Source of the DNA: [Scytonema hofmanni] UTEX 2349
GTDB lineage: Bacteria; Cyanobacteriota; Cyanobacteriia; Cyanobacteriales; Nostocaceae
Reading direction: 5' to 3'
NCBI RefSeq assembly: GCF_000582685.1
Contig: NZ_KK073768.1
Coordinates: 5,180,205 to 5,244,204, forward strand
DNA length: 64,000 nt
Position 1 is the stretch's first letter. Every line of letters begins with the position of its first letter. The notes under the pieces were generated by a model, which saw only the letters and a list, made by a program, of their open reading frames with translations, did not search any database and was not told the DNA's origin. Of the stretch, positions 16,589 through 25,164 are shown in pieces. Position numbers and translations under genes: made by a program.

Positions 16589-17733
16589 TAGACATCTCCG
16601 AAAAATACTAATACCTTTCTATGACTGGCTTTCAACGGGCGATCGCCAATTGCAAATATCAGCCACTCTCAACGCTAAAATCAGGGTTTGAGACAGTTTA
16701 TGTCGATAATAAGGCAAAAGTAAGTACCTATGTGCGCTAATCATAAGCAGGAAAAATAGCAGTATTTTATATTCAAAATACTAAGGTTCCTATTCGGAAT
16801 CTTACAAGTCCACATATCGTCATGATTATTTTTTCATATTTACTTGGATTTAATCTAAATCTTTCCGAAGCGACTCTAAATATCTTAATCATACGAATTA
16901 AATGTTCGACAAATATTCTTTCAGAGGCTAGTTCTTTATTTTTCAATTTTTGTGACAATGTCAATTCTCCTTTTTTTGGTTTTTTGGTCGGAACTTTAAT
17001 TGATGGTTCTCCTTCATAACCTTTATCTCCTTGAAATTTTTGATTTTTATTAAAGCTTTTTTTTCCTTGCCTAAACAAAGTTATGTCACTTTTTGGTCCT
17101 GCTTGTCCCGCAATTATATCAACAATATCTTTCCCATCAGGTAGAACAGTAATTTGGTTTTTAAATGTATGATTTTTCTTCTTACCAGAGTAATACTTTT
17201 TTTGCTCTTTATACTCTTCCGGTCTCTCTCTAGGCTGTTCGGCGCTATCCACTATAAGTTCATAATCGGTTAAAATTTCTTGCACTATCTCATAGTCACT
17301 TGCGTTTTTTTTTACTTGTTCAAGTAAACTTGATGGTAATAGTTCCTGTAACAGGGGAAACCAGTAATTAAATGTATCGTTGGCGGTTGATTCACTCACT
17401 CCAAACTGTATACCTAATAATTGAAACGTTGTCAGATGTCTTAAATACGTCAAAGTTAAAAGAATTTGGTCTTCGTTAGATAATTTTACTTTCCGACCAC
17501 CACCTTTATTTATAATTCTAATTTTCTCAACTTCTATTTTCTGTTGCTTTTCAGTGTGTAAGGCGATCGCCTGTTTTATTAGTTGTTCTAGTTGCTCATA
17601 TTTTACACCTATTAATCGCTGTGTTTCTTGGGGGTTGTCTTGAATATAACTCAGTATGCCACTCATGTTTTTGTTGGAAAAAGAGAATTTTATACTCTTT
17701 TACCAGAAAATGATTCTATTTTGGAGATGTCTA
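16589..17733 (-). mobile_element. IS5-type insertion sequence, about 1.15 kb
   Basis: Inverted ends TAGACATCTCC lie at 16589 and, as GGAGATGTCTA, end at 17733; similarity continues a few bases inward (AAAA tract). One transposase gene fills it. Flanking TA or A bases allow only a very short target duplication, so the exact boundary is ambiguous by one or two bases. It lies in the same orientation as the gene it interrupts. Confidence 0.8.
16773..17666 (-). CDS. IS5-family DDE transposase
   Basis: A 297-aa transposase. The N-terminal region (about 65-110) has a helix-turn-helix (LTLTYLRHLTTFQLLGIQFGVSESTANDTF). The DDE catalytic set is visible as D in LIVDSAEQPRERP, D in AGPKSDITLFRQ and E in RIFVEHLIRMIKIFR. 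This layout (Tnp_4/HARBI1-like DDE with a separate HTH) belongs to IS5-related groups such as IS427 or ISL2. The full length appears intact, so the element may still be mobile. Its insertion is recent enough that the host gene can still be rejoined in frame. Confidence 0.9.
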   Translation of the reverse strand: MSGILSYIQDNPQETQRLIGVKYEQLEQLIKQAIALHTEKQQKIEVEKIRIINKGGGRKVKLSNEDQILLTLTYLRHLTTFQLLGIQFGVSESTANDTFNYWFPLLQELLPSSLLEQVKKNASDYEIVQEILTDYELIVDSAEQPRERPEEYKEQKKYYSGKKKNHTFKNQITVLPDGKDIVDIIAGQAGPKSDITLFRQGKKSFNKNQKFQGDKGYEGEPSIKVPTKKPKKGELTLSQKLKNKELASERIFVEHLIRMIKIFRVASERFRLNPSKYEKIIMTICGLVRFRIGTLVF

Positions 17734-18893
17734 TTCGAGTTGTTCAAAGTCGATAGCAGACGGTTTGTCAGATGTGAGTTGTTTCTCAATGTCAAGTTTG
17801 ATTTGGCTGATTTCCTCTAACTTGGCACTGAGTTCATCAAGTTGTTCTGCTTGTTTGGGGATATCTGGATTCAGGCGATTGCATATTCTCAAAATCTCTG
17901 ATTCTTCTTGGTCTATCTCCCGCCGACGTTTTTCTAATTCGCGCCGATTAATTTCCCCTTCTTTGGTTGCCGGCAGCGGTAATGGTTCATTAAAAGTATT
18001 CGAGTCGAGAGCAAAAAAGTCAATACCGCCGTAACGAAACGTATAATAACGGTTGGGCAAGCGGGTAAAATGTCCGGGTTGATAACGCAAACATCGCCCG
18101 GTGTCACTTTTTGCCGTATAATGAGTGTCGAGGTGACGTTCTAATTCTTTAGGAGAAGCGATCGCATTCAAATAATCAAGAAATGCTTTTGCATAAGCAT
18201 TGCCTTGATAGGAACCATGCCAGCCAATCTCCATATCTGAATGGCGTAACATACGACGTAGGGGTTGCATTGTCCCTGTCAGCAAGCGATACATCAACGG
18301 TACATCGTAGTAATCGTGATTGCCAAGGACAGGTAATATTGGTAAATTAAAGACCATGCGATCGTAACGAATGTTTTTAGGATTCTCGCCACCCTGCAAA
18401 AACTCGCGGTAAGGCTCAATAAAGTTTGAGGAATAATACTCTTGGGAACCCACCGTATAAATTACATCCCCCGTATGCAAGACAAAGCGGCAAGAATCGC
18501 GATGAAGAAGCATTAATTCGGCAATTTTACGTTGAGGATGTTCGCCATAATGGGACTTTGTGCCAGTATCACCGATAACCATAAAAGAAAATTCTGGGCT
18601 ATCGTCTCTACCGTCATCCAAAACCATGCTAGTTTGGTCAATTAAGCGTGAGATAATACTGGAATGATTCCATCGCACTCGTTCCTTCATCTTTTGGATT
18701 TTCACTAGAATCGGTGGATCGAATATTAATTTCACTCTAGTTAGTCTCCTTGTAACGCGATCGCTTTCACTAATTCATCAAACAGCATATTCGCAACTTT
18801 TGCCATAAGTCTACGTTACCCCACACCCTTATCTCAAAATTATGCTTTAGATGTGTCTCCGCTACCAAGGCTGTTTCGCTGTGCCGTACAAGA

Positions 18894-19002
18894 TACAGCA
18901 AATTTCACTCCTTAGGAAGTACATGCCTAAAACCCCTCTCCTTGTAGAGACGTAGCATTGCTACGTCTCTACGTGTATTTAATAACAACGCAATCTGCTG
19001 TA
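18894..19002. repeat. MITE-like repeat, TACAGCA family (copy 2)
   Basis: The ends are TACAGCAAATTTC (18894) and CAATCTGCTGTA (to 19002), with the perfect palindrome GTAGAGACGTAGCATTGCTACGTCTCTAC at its centre (18944-18972). It lies 63 bp upstream of the ATPase start codon and so sits in that operon's promoter region. Confidence 0.7.
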
Positions 19003-19065
19003 ATTCTGAAGTTGTTATTGTAAAGTGATAATAAAAGTAAAATCTGAAAGTTTTTGGAGTTGATT

Positions 19066-20310
19066 ATGCTAAAGCAACTCATTTTAGAAAATTGGAAAAG
19101 TTTCCGTTACGCAGAACTTCCAATTGATCAATTAACTGTGCTTATTGGTACAAATGCCAGCGGCAAATCTAATGTAGTTGAAGCTTTGGAATTTTTACAA
19201 AGAATAATTAGAGGTGAAGATATTGAGGCTGCTTTAGCAGGAGATAAAACATTTCCATCTATTCGCGGTGGTGTAGAATGGGCTGCCCTTAAACCGAAAA
19301 CTCAATTTACATTAAAGGCACTAGTTCAAGGTAAAGATGAGAAAACGGATTATCTTTACAGTATCACAGTACAAACAAAACCATTTATTCAGGTTTTGGA
19401 TGAATATATTACTCGCCAAAAAAATACTGTTCCTAATCCACAAACAAATAATCAAAATTACTTGCTTAGATTTACTTTAGGCTCAAATGGAATACCAAGT
19501 ATTTCCGCAATTTTTACAAATGAAAAAACAAAAATTCCTTTAACCAAAAGGTTTCACCATCGAGGTTCAATTTTAAATGATTTAAGAGTGATTAATTTTT
19601 CCGAACACATAAGCAATGAAATTAATACAGTTCTTCAGTCAATCGAAAATATTTTTGTTCTAAATCCAATTGCTTCTAAAATGCGGGATTATTCCCGACT
19701 TTCTGAGAGCATTGAAAGTGACGCATCTAATATTGCTGGTGTATTAGCAGGATTGCCGGATGCAGAAAAATCTGATGTAGAATTAACTCTATCTACATAC
19801 GTGAAAGATTTACCTGAAAAAGATATTCAAAGAATCTGGGCAGAAAAGGTAGGCAGATTTGGTACAGATGCCATGCTTTACTGTGAGGAACTTTGGAAAC
19901 CTGGTTATACCATAGAAATTGACGCTAGAAGTATGTCGGATGGAACTTTAAGATTTATCGCAATTCTTGCAGCACTACTAACCCGACCAGAAGGTAGTCA
20001 ACTAATAATTGAAGAAATAGATAATGGTCTTCATCCTTCTCGCGCAGAATTGCTAGTAAAAATGCTGCGAGAGATTGGCACCAAAAGAAAAATCGATATT
20101 TTAATTACCACCCATAACCCAGCTTTGCTTGATGCTTTGGGACCAGAGATAGTGCAATTTGTGGTTATTGCACATCGCGATTCGGAAACTGGAGAAAGTA
20201 AGCTGACTCTTTTAGAAGACATTGATAACCTTCCTAAATTACTGGCATCAGGTACATTAGGTAAACTAGCAACTAAGGGTGCTATTGAAAGAAGCCTTGC
20301 TGCTACTTAA
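19066..20310 (+). CDS. AAA/ABC-type ATPase (RecF/OLD-like, AAA_21), candidate defence ATPase
   Basis: A 414-aa protein from ATG 19066, chosen because GGAG lies 6 nt upstream; the TTG at 19054 overlaps that site. It has N-terminal strand KQLILENWKSFR, Walker A GTNASGKSN (residues 28-36), ABC-type signature SMSDGTLRF (about 289-297), Walker B LIIEEIDNGLHPS (about 313-325) and a histidine switch (LITTHNPALLDA). This compact SMC/RecF-like architecture without a TOPRIM domain is typical of ATPases that pair with a nuclease in antiphage systems such as PARIS (AriA) or Septu (PtuA). The PIN-like gene follows 8 bp after the stop, so the two form an operon. Confidence 0.9.
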   Translation: MLKQLILENWKSFRYAELPIDQLTVLIGTNASGKSNVVEALEFLQRIIRGEDIEAALAGDKTFPSIRGGVEWAALKPKTQFTLKALVQGKDEKTDYLYSITVQTKPFIQVLDEYITRQKNTVPNPQTNNQNYLLRFTLGSNGIPSISAIFTNEKTKIPLTKRFHHRGSILNDLRVINFSEHISNEINTVLQSIENIFVLNPIASKMRDYSRLSESIESDASNIAGVLAGLPDAEKSDVELTLSTYVKDLPEKDIQRIWAEKVGRFGTDAMLYCEELWKPGYTIEIDARSMSDGTLRFIAILAALLTRPEGSQLIIEEIDNGLHPSRAELLVKMLREIGTKRKIDILITTHNPALLDALGPEIVQFVVIAHRDSETGESKLTLLEDIDNLPKLLASGTLGKLATKGAIERSLAAT

Positions 20311-20318
20311 TATCCGCA

Positions 20319-20834
20319 ATGAAGAAAGTTCTTATTATTGATACGTCTATACTATGCGTTTATTTGGAAGTTGCTGGTAAAGATACTTGTGGAAACGATA
20401 ATAATAAGTGGAATAAAAAGCGAGTTGATGCGCTTTTGCAAAAAGAAGAACAAGAATCGACAACTTTTGTACTACCTTTGGCGGCTATTATAGAAACTGG
20501 TAATCACATTTCCCAAGCTAAATCAAAGCGATATGAAATGGCTCAAGCTTTAGCTGAATTGATGATGAAAGCAGCGGACGCAATAACACCTTGGGCTGCT
20601 TTTACTGAACAGTCGGAATTTTGGGACGCAGAAGGACTGAAAAAGTTAGCGGTTGAATGGTCTAAATTGGCTGTGCAACAGATTTCTATCGGGGATGCCA
20701 CAATCAAAACTGTAGCGGAGTACTATGCCAAAAGCGGTTTTCAGGTGGAAATTCTCACGGGTGATGATGGACTCAAAGCATATCAGCCATCTACCCCAGC
20801 GCCGACACCTCGGCGAAAGATGAATAAACTTTGA
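20319..20834 (+). CDS. PIN-like nuclease partner of the ATPase
   Basis: A 171-aa protein starting 8 bp after the ATPase stop. Acidic residues fall where a PIN nuclease needs them: D8 (LIIDTSILCVYL), E59 (AAIIETGNHI), D126 (SIGDATIKTVA) and D149/D150 (LTGDDGLKAY). The overall length and the inserts are greater than in VapC toxins, and no antitoxin-like gene is adjacent. I infer a metal-dependent RNase or DNase controlled by the ATPase. The tail after residue 155 is Pro-rich and basic. No named system of this exact composition comes to mind. Confidence 0.75.
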   Translation: MKKVLIIDTSILCVYLEVAGKDTCGNDNNKWNKKRVDALLQKEEQESTTFVLPLAAIIETGNHISQAKSKRYEMAQALAELMMKAADAITPWAAFTEQSEFWDAEGLKKLAVEWSKLAVQQISIGDATIKTVAEYYAKSGFQVEILTGDDGLKAYQPSTPAPTPRRKMNKL

Positions 20835-20908
20835 GCAATGTGCATTCCCAACTAACAACAGGTTATCATTAATTACTGTGCAATTTCCGTGCGTATAACT
20901 AAGCATCT

Positions 20909-23524
20909 ATGACTGCTTCTCACTCTGCAACCCCATCCAGCAAACACGATGCCAGTACATTTATCTCTGACCATCGAGCGGTGGATCGGAGTAAGCTCAG
21001 TCAAATGTACCAGCATTATATAGAGACGAAGGAAAAATATCCTCACGCGATGTTACTGTATCGGGTCGGAGATTTTTTTGAATGTTACTTTGAAGATGCG
21101 GTGACGCTAGCGCAGCAGTTAGAACTTGTCCTGACGAGCAAGCAAGCTGGAGAACAAGGACGAGTGGCAATGTCTGGTGTACCGCATCACTCTTGGGAAC
21201 GCTACGCGACGCTGCTGGTGGAAAAAGGCTACGCTGTGGTAATATGCGACCAAGTGGAAGATGCTGCGGAAGCTGCTGGAAGGTTGGTACGTCGGGAAAT
21301 TACCCGCATCCTTACCCCCGGTACTTTGTTGGAAGATGGAATGTTGAAAGCAAGTCGCAATAATTACCTTGCCGCTGTGGTAATTGCTGGGGAACATTGG
21401 GGTTTGGCTTACGCAGATATATCAACTGGGGAATTTCTCACAACCCAAGCCAGTAATTTAGAACATCTGACACAAGAGTTAATGCGCTTGCAACCTTCAG
21501 AAGTGCTAATTCCGACAAATGCGCCAGATTTGGGTAGTTTACTGCGTCCTGGGGAAAAATCGGAATATCTGCCAGAATGTTTGCCACCTTCATTTTGTTA
21601 TGCTTTGCGATCGCAAGTTCCATTTTCTCAAGGTGAAGCAAGAGCCAAATTATTACATAAATTCAAAGTGCGATCGCTTGAAGGTTTAGGTTGCGATCAT
21701 CTTCCCCTCGCAGTTCGTGCTGCTGGTGGTCTTTTAGAATACCTCGAAGATACTCAAAAAGAACATCCGGTTTTCCTACAAGCTTTACGCACATATACAA
21801 TTACTGATTATTTAATTGTTGACAATCAAACTCGCCGTAACCTGGAAATTACGCAAACCGTCCGCGATGGCACCTTTCATGGTTCTTTACTTTGGGCGTT
21901 GGATAGAACCAGTACGGCGATGGGTGGACGCGCTTTGAGAAGATGGTTGTTGCAACCCCTACTCGATATTAAAGGCATTCGAGCGCGGCAAGATACCATC
22001 GCAGAGTTAATCGAAAATACACCTCTGCGTAAAGAATTGCGGCAATTGTTACGTCAAATTTATGACTTGGAACGATTGACGGGACGCGCCGGTTCTGGTA
22101 CGGCAAATGCGCGAGATTTGGTGGCTTTGGCTGATTCTTTAGCTCGTTTACCAGATTTAGCAAGCTTGGTGGCTGATACGCATTCTCCCTTTTTGAAAGC
22201 TTTGCAGAAAGTGCCGCCTGTTTTGTCAGAGTTGGCAGAAAAGTTACACGCACATTTGGTGGAGTCACCACCGATATATTTAACTGAAGGTGGGTTGATT
22301 CGTCAAGGTGTGAATGCTCTATTGGATGAGCAAAAAATCACTGTGGAAAGCGATCGGCAATGGATTGCTAATTTGGAAGTTGACGAAAGAGCAAAGACGG
22401 GAATTCCCACGCTGAAGGTAGGTTTTAATAAGACTTTTGGATATTATATTAGTATTTCTCGTGCTAAGGCGGATTCTGTCCCTAGTAACTATATCCGCAA
22501 GCAAACCCTGACGAATGAGGAACGTTACATTACCCCGGAGTTGAAGGAACGAGAAGCAAGAATTCTCACGGCACGAGATGATTTAAATCAGTTGGAATAT
22601 GAGATTTTTACAGCTTTGCGTGATGAGGTGGGGACACATGCAGAGGTAATTCGCATTCTTTCCCGTGCGGTAGCAGCAGCAGATGTGTTGTGCGGTTTGG
22701 CTGAGTTGGGTGTACATCAAGGTTTCTGTCGTCCAGAGATGGTTGCAGGAAGGGAGATTTTGATTGTGGATGGGCGTCATCCGGTGGTGGAACAGTCTTT
22801 GCCTGCTGGGTTTTTTGTGCCGAATTCGACGCAGCTTGGAGGAACGAACCGCGAAGGCACGAAGGACACGAAGGAGGAAGACAAGGGGAATTCTTCTCCC
22901 TCTCCCCATCCTGATTTAATCATTCTTACGGGTCCGAATGCGAGTGGTAAGAGTTGTTATTTGAGGCAGGTGGGCTTAATACAACTTATGGCGCAAATTG
23001 GTAGTTTTGTGCCGGCTTATGAAGCTAAGTTGGGAGTGTGCGATCGCATTTTTACGCGGGTAGGTGCGGTGGATGATTTGGCGACGGGTCAATCTACTTT
23101 TATGGTGGAGATGAATGAAACGGCGAATATTCTTAATCATGCGACTTCGCGATCGCTTGTATTGTTAGATGAAATTGGACGGGGTACGGCGACTTTTGAC
23201 GGTCTTTCCATTGCTTGGGCGGTGGCGGAATATTTAGCGGTGGATATTCGAGCGCGATCAATTTTTGCTACACATTACCATGAGTTGAATGAGTTAGCGA
23301 CAATGTTACCGAATGTTGCTAATTATCAGGTAACGGTGAAGGAGTTACCCGACCAAATTATCTTTTTGCATCAAGTTCAGCCAGGAGGCGCTGATAAGTC
23401 TTATGGTATTGAAGCGGGAAGATTAGCTGGTTTACCTGCGGTGGTGATTCAACGGGCAAAACAAGTAATGGGGCAGATTGAAAAGCATAGTAAGATTGCG
23501 ATGGGTTTGCAAAACTTGGATTAA
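20909..23524 (+). CDS. mutS: DNA mismatch repair protein MutS
   Basis: An 871-aa MutS with all domains. The N-terminal mismatch-binding region has the Phe-x-Glu motif in DFFECYFEDA (about residue 55); the connector, lever/clamp region and C-terminal ATPase follow, with Walker A GPNASGKSC (about 675-683) and the LLDEIGRGTATFDG Walker B/D-loop, then ATHYHEL. It recognises mismatches and recruits repair partners. Between PNSTQLGG and the ATPase (residues about 645-668) it has a hydrophilic insert encoded by ACGAACCGCGAAGGCACGAA-type repeat DNA, read in frame. The start at ATG 20909 is the first in frame after the PIN-like gene stop, 75 bp upstream. Confidence 0.97.
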   Translation: MTASHSATPSSKHDASTFISDHRAVDRSKLSQMYQHYIETKEKYPHAMLLYRVGDFFECYFEDAVTLAQQLELVLTSKQAGEQGRVAMSGVPHHSWERYATLLVEKGYAVVICDQVEDAAEAAGRLVRREITRILTPGTLLEDGMLKASRNNYLAAVVIAGEHWGLAYADISTGEFLTTQASNLEHLTQELMRLQPSEVLIPTNAPDLGSLLRPGEKSEYLPECLPPSFCYALRSQVPFSQGEARAKLLHKFKVRSLEGLGCDHLPLAVRAAGGLLEYLEDTQKEHPVFLQALRTYTITDYLIVDNQTRRNLEITQTVRDGTFHGSLLWALDRTSTAMGGRALRRWLLQPLLDIKGIRARQDTIAELIENTPLRKELRQLLRQIYDLERLTGRAGSGTANARDLVALADSLARLPDLASLVADTHSPFLKALQKVPPVLSELAEKLHAHLVESPPIYLTEGGLIRQGVNALLDEQKITVESDRQWIANLEVDERAKTGIPTLKVGFNKTFGYYISISRAKADSVPSNYIRKQTLTNEERYITPELKEREARILTARDDLNQLEYEIFTALRDEVGTHAEVIRILSRAVAAADVLCGLAELGVHQGFCRPEMVAGREILIVDGRHPVVEQSLPAGFFVPNSTQLGGTNREGTKDTKEEDKGNSSPSPHPDLIILTGPNASGKSCYLRQVGLIQLMAQIGSFVPAYEAKLGVCDRIFTRVGAVDDLATGQSTFMVEMNETANILNHATSRSLVLLDEIGRGTATFDGLSIAWAVAEYLAVDIRARSIFATHYHELNELATMLPNVANYQVTVKELPDQIIFLHQVQPGGADKSYGIEAGRLAGLPAVVIQRAKQVMGQIEKHSKIAMGLQNLD

Positions 23525-23665
23525 CTGTTGTCAATTGCCAAATTATATGTCGCTATTCGCACATTAATGTCGCTTTTCCCAAATTCCCATGTCAAGATTA
23601 TTGTGCTAAGTTTTAGCAAATTAATGTCATTTTTGGATGTCGCTTTAACATAAAAATTAGCGCTC
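23525..23665. mobile_element. Array of TnsB-site-like repeats: probable relic end of a Tn7-like transposon
   Basis: Immediately after the mutS stop the sequence starts TGTTGTCAATTG and then shows repeated motifs: CCAAATTATATGTCGC (23538), CGCACATTAATGTCGC (23558), CCCAAATTCCCATGTCA (23578), GCAAATTAATGTCAT (23616) and GGATGTCGC (23635). The first three are phased at 20 bp. This (C)AAATTAATGTCgc array closely resembles the TnsB-binding sites at the ends of cyanobacterial Tn7-like and type V-K CRISPR-associated transposons, as I remember them. No tns, tniQ or cas12k gene is in the window, so it is a solo or relic end. Confidence 0.5.
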
Positions 23666-23705
23666 TTTTATTACTATCGCCAGATTAAATTTGAAACCCT
23701 ATTTT

Positions 23706-23760
23706 CAGATTAGTCCGCGTAGGCGGACTTTGTTTATGTAGCCGCGATTTTAATCGTCAG
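23706..23760. repeat. Hairpin repeat AGTCCGCnnnnGCGGACTTTG
   Basis: AGTCCGCGTAGGCGGACT followed by TTGTTTATGTAGCCGCGA and AATCGTC. It is the same repeat class as 1242-1290 and 26262-26313. It may also terminate mutS transcripts. Confidence 0.5.
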
Positions 23761-23803
23761 GGCTTCTTATTATTCTCTCTCCAGAGTTATAAAAGAGGGT
23801 TAG

Positions 23804-24190
23804 AGACAGTACGTCTACTCATTGCGGACGACGTGGGAATTGACAGACACTCTTATTCAAAGAAAAGTTCTAGAATTTATAGAGACAATCGTAGTCTACA
23901 AGTTTCCTAACTTAAGCCGCGAGGAGATAGAAACCATGCTGAACTTAAACATACTTAAAGAAACTAGAGTTTATCAAGAAGCAAAAGCAGAAGGTAGAGA
24001 AGAAGGTAGGCAAGAAGGTAGAGAAGAAGCAAAAGCAGAAGGTAGAGAAGAAGGTAAGGAAGAAGGAAAACTAGAAATAAAATTGAAAATGATACCAATT
24101 TTCCTGGAACTAGGATTAACTGTTCAACAAATTGCTGAACGTTTAGAACTAGATATAGAGGAAGTAAGAAAAGTTTTAGAAGAGATGTAA
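23804..24190 (+). pseudogene. C-terminal fragment of an Rpn-family protein
   Basis: The frame is open from 23804 (after a TAG) to the stop at 24190, with no ATG near the beginning. The residues ELTDTLIQRKVLEFIETIVVYKFPNLSREEIETML are the usual C-terminal third of cyanobacterial Rpn nucleases. They are followed by a repetitive EGREEG linker (about residues 55-85) and a small helix-turn-helix-like tail ELGLTVQQIAERLELDIEEVRKVLEEM. The nuclease core is missing, so it cannot be active. It lies just inside the Tn7-like end array and could be part of the same degraded insertion. Confidence 0.75.
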
Positions 24191-24215
24191 AAATATAAAT
24201 AATTGGCGTAGCACA

Positions 24216-24248
24216 AGATTCCCAACTTATTAAATAAGTCGGGAATCT
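24216..24248 (+). terminator. Hairpin after the Rpn fragment
   Basis: AGATTCCCAACTTATT pairs with AATAAGTCGGGAATCT (one bulge). The stem is strong but no T-run follows, so it is a structured repeat as much as a terminator. The following 24250-24465 holds no gene; ACAAATTTTTTATGTCA at 24314 is a weak further match to the transposon-end motif. Confidence 0.45.
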
Positions 24249-24465
24249 GTCATGTAATATTTTAAACCTCTGAAAATAGATGCAATTTTTTATAAACTAA
24301 TTCCAGAACTGCCACAAATTTTTTATGTCAATATTTGTCGGAATAGTTGCCTTAGAGGTTTGCATAAAATTGGGTTTTGATAAGATTTCACTATCTCTAT
24401 TGTGAACCAGAGATTCATCTGCGTTCATCTGCGTTCATCTGCGGTTAATTATTCTTTCTTCCTAC

Positions 24466-24573
24466 TCACTCATGATATTCATAATATAAACGACATCCAA
24501 ATAAGCGGTAATTACCCAATTGCTGGGCATAAACTGGATCGACATTTTCATCCATTAAGTATTTCAGCGTCAT
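24466..24573 (-). pseudogene. Truncated DUF5615-type PIN-like toxin partner
   Basis: Starting inside the end of the DUF433 gene (ATG at 24573), the frame reads MTLKYLMDENVDPVYAQQL, the standard N-terminus of DUF5615/Mut7-C-type PIN-like proteins found downstream of DUF433 antitoxins. After about 19 residues it diverges into GNYRLFGCRLYYEYHE and stops. The rest of the domain is missing. The toxin is therefore dead while the antitoxin remains. Confidence 0.65.
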
Positions 24574-24925
24574 GGGCTTTGTTTTTTGCCGCGAGTTCAG
24601 CTTTGAGTTTTCTAAGTCGTTCGACTGCGGGATGAGGATTTGCTGCTTGGGCTTTTCGTTGCTGGCGTCCCCACTCTAGCCAGTCGGCGATGTATTTGCT
24701 TACAGCTTCTTTGTTATGCAAGTAATAGAGAATTGTGGCGTAAACTTGTTCTAAAGTGAGGGATGTGTAAATGTTGGCTATTTCTTCAGGAGTTCGGGCG
24801 CGGTAGATGTATTCGTACAAAATAGTTTCTATGCCGATGCGCGAACCTTTGAGTCGGATGTCGTTGGGGGCGAGAAAGTTGAAATAGTCTTCTAATTGCA
24901 TAGGTTTATTCGATGAATCTTTCAT
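24548..24925 (-). CDS. DUF433 family antitoxin-like protein
   Basis: A 125-aa protein (117 aa if it starts at the second Met, MQLEDYFNFL). The region NDIRLKGSRIGIETILYEYIYRARTPEEIANIYTSLTLEQVYATILYYL is a typical DUF433 helix-turn-helix, used by antitoxins that pair with DUF5615 PIN-like proteins. The C-terminal 35 residues are charged and helical. The expected toxin overlaps its 3' end but is truncated (24466-24573), so this is an orphan antitoxin. Confidence 0.85.
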   Translation of the reverse strand: MKDSSNKPMQLEDYFNFLAPNDIRLKGSRIGIETILYEYIYRARTPEEIANIYTSLTLEQVYATILYYLHNKEAVSKYIADWLEWGRQQRKAQAANPHPAVERLRKLKAELAAKNKAHDAEILNG

Positions 24926-24958
24926 CGTGCTATCTTCGTGAAACTCTTGCGCTTTGTA

Positions 24959-25120
24959 TCATTTAACATTTGTTGGAAATGACCCGAAGACGCGATAATA
25001 AAAACCACCGCTAATTTGCATTCCGGCTAAGGTTCTGCCTTGAGTCGGTCTAACTGCACCTATTCTACCTCCTGGGTAACAAGAATAAAAAACAGTGGTG
25101 TAAAAGGTGTCATTTATGGC
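24959..25120 (-). pseudogene. Possible C-terminal gene remnant
   Basis: On the minus strand an open stretch without a start codon encodes DTFYTTVFYSCYPGG and then RTLAGMQISGGFYYRVFGSFP and stops at 24959. Its smooth protein-like composition suggests the tail of a lost gene, but no family is recognised. It could be chance. Confidence 0.25.
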
Positions 25121-25164
25121 TTAATTTGTTTAGATACAAATTTTACCTTTATAAAGTAATTACG

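Larger units (their letters stand above)
16018..18735 (-). pseudogene. Calcineurin-like metallophosphoesterase interrupted by an IS
   Basis: The 5' part (18735-17734, 333 codons) carries GDTGTKSHYG, HTGDVIY and GNHDYY; the 3' part (16587-16018) carries IYFHHPPY and LNGHAHCFE. Together they make all metal-binding motifs of a calcineurin-like phosphoesterase of about 523 residues. Removing bases 16588-17733 restores one frame: ...FEQLE joins WLKQRLIES.... The insertion puts a TAG stop (from the IS end) after FEQLE. The truncated 334-aa product lacks the last metal-binding His motif and should be inactive. The 3' part could start at GTG 16545 but has no obvious ribosome-binding site. Confidence 0.88.
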
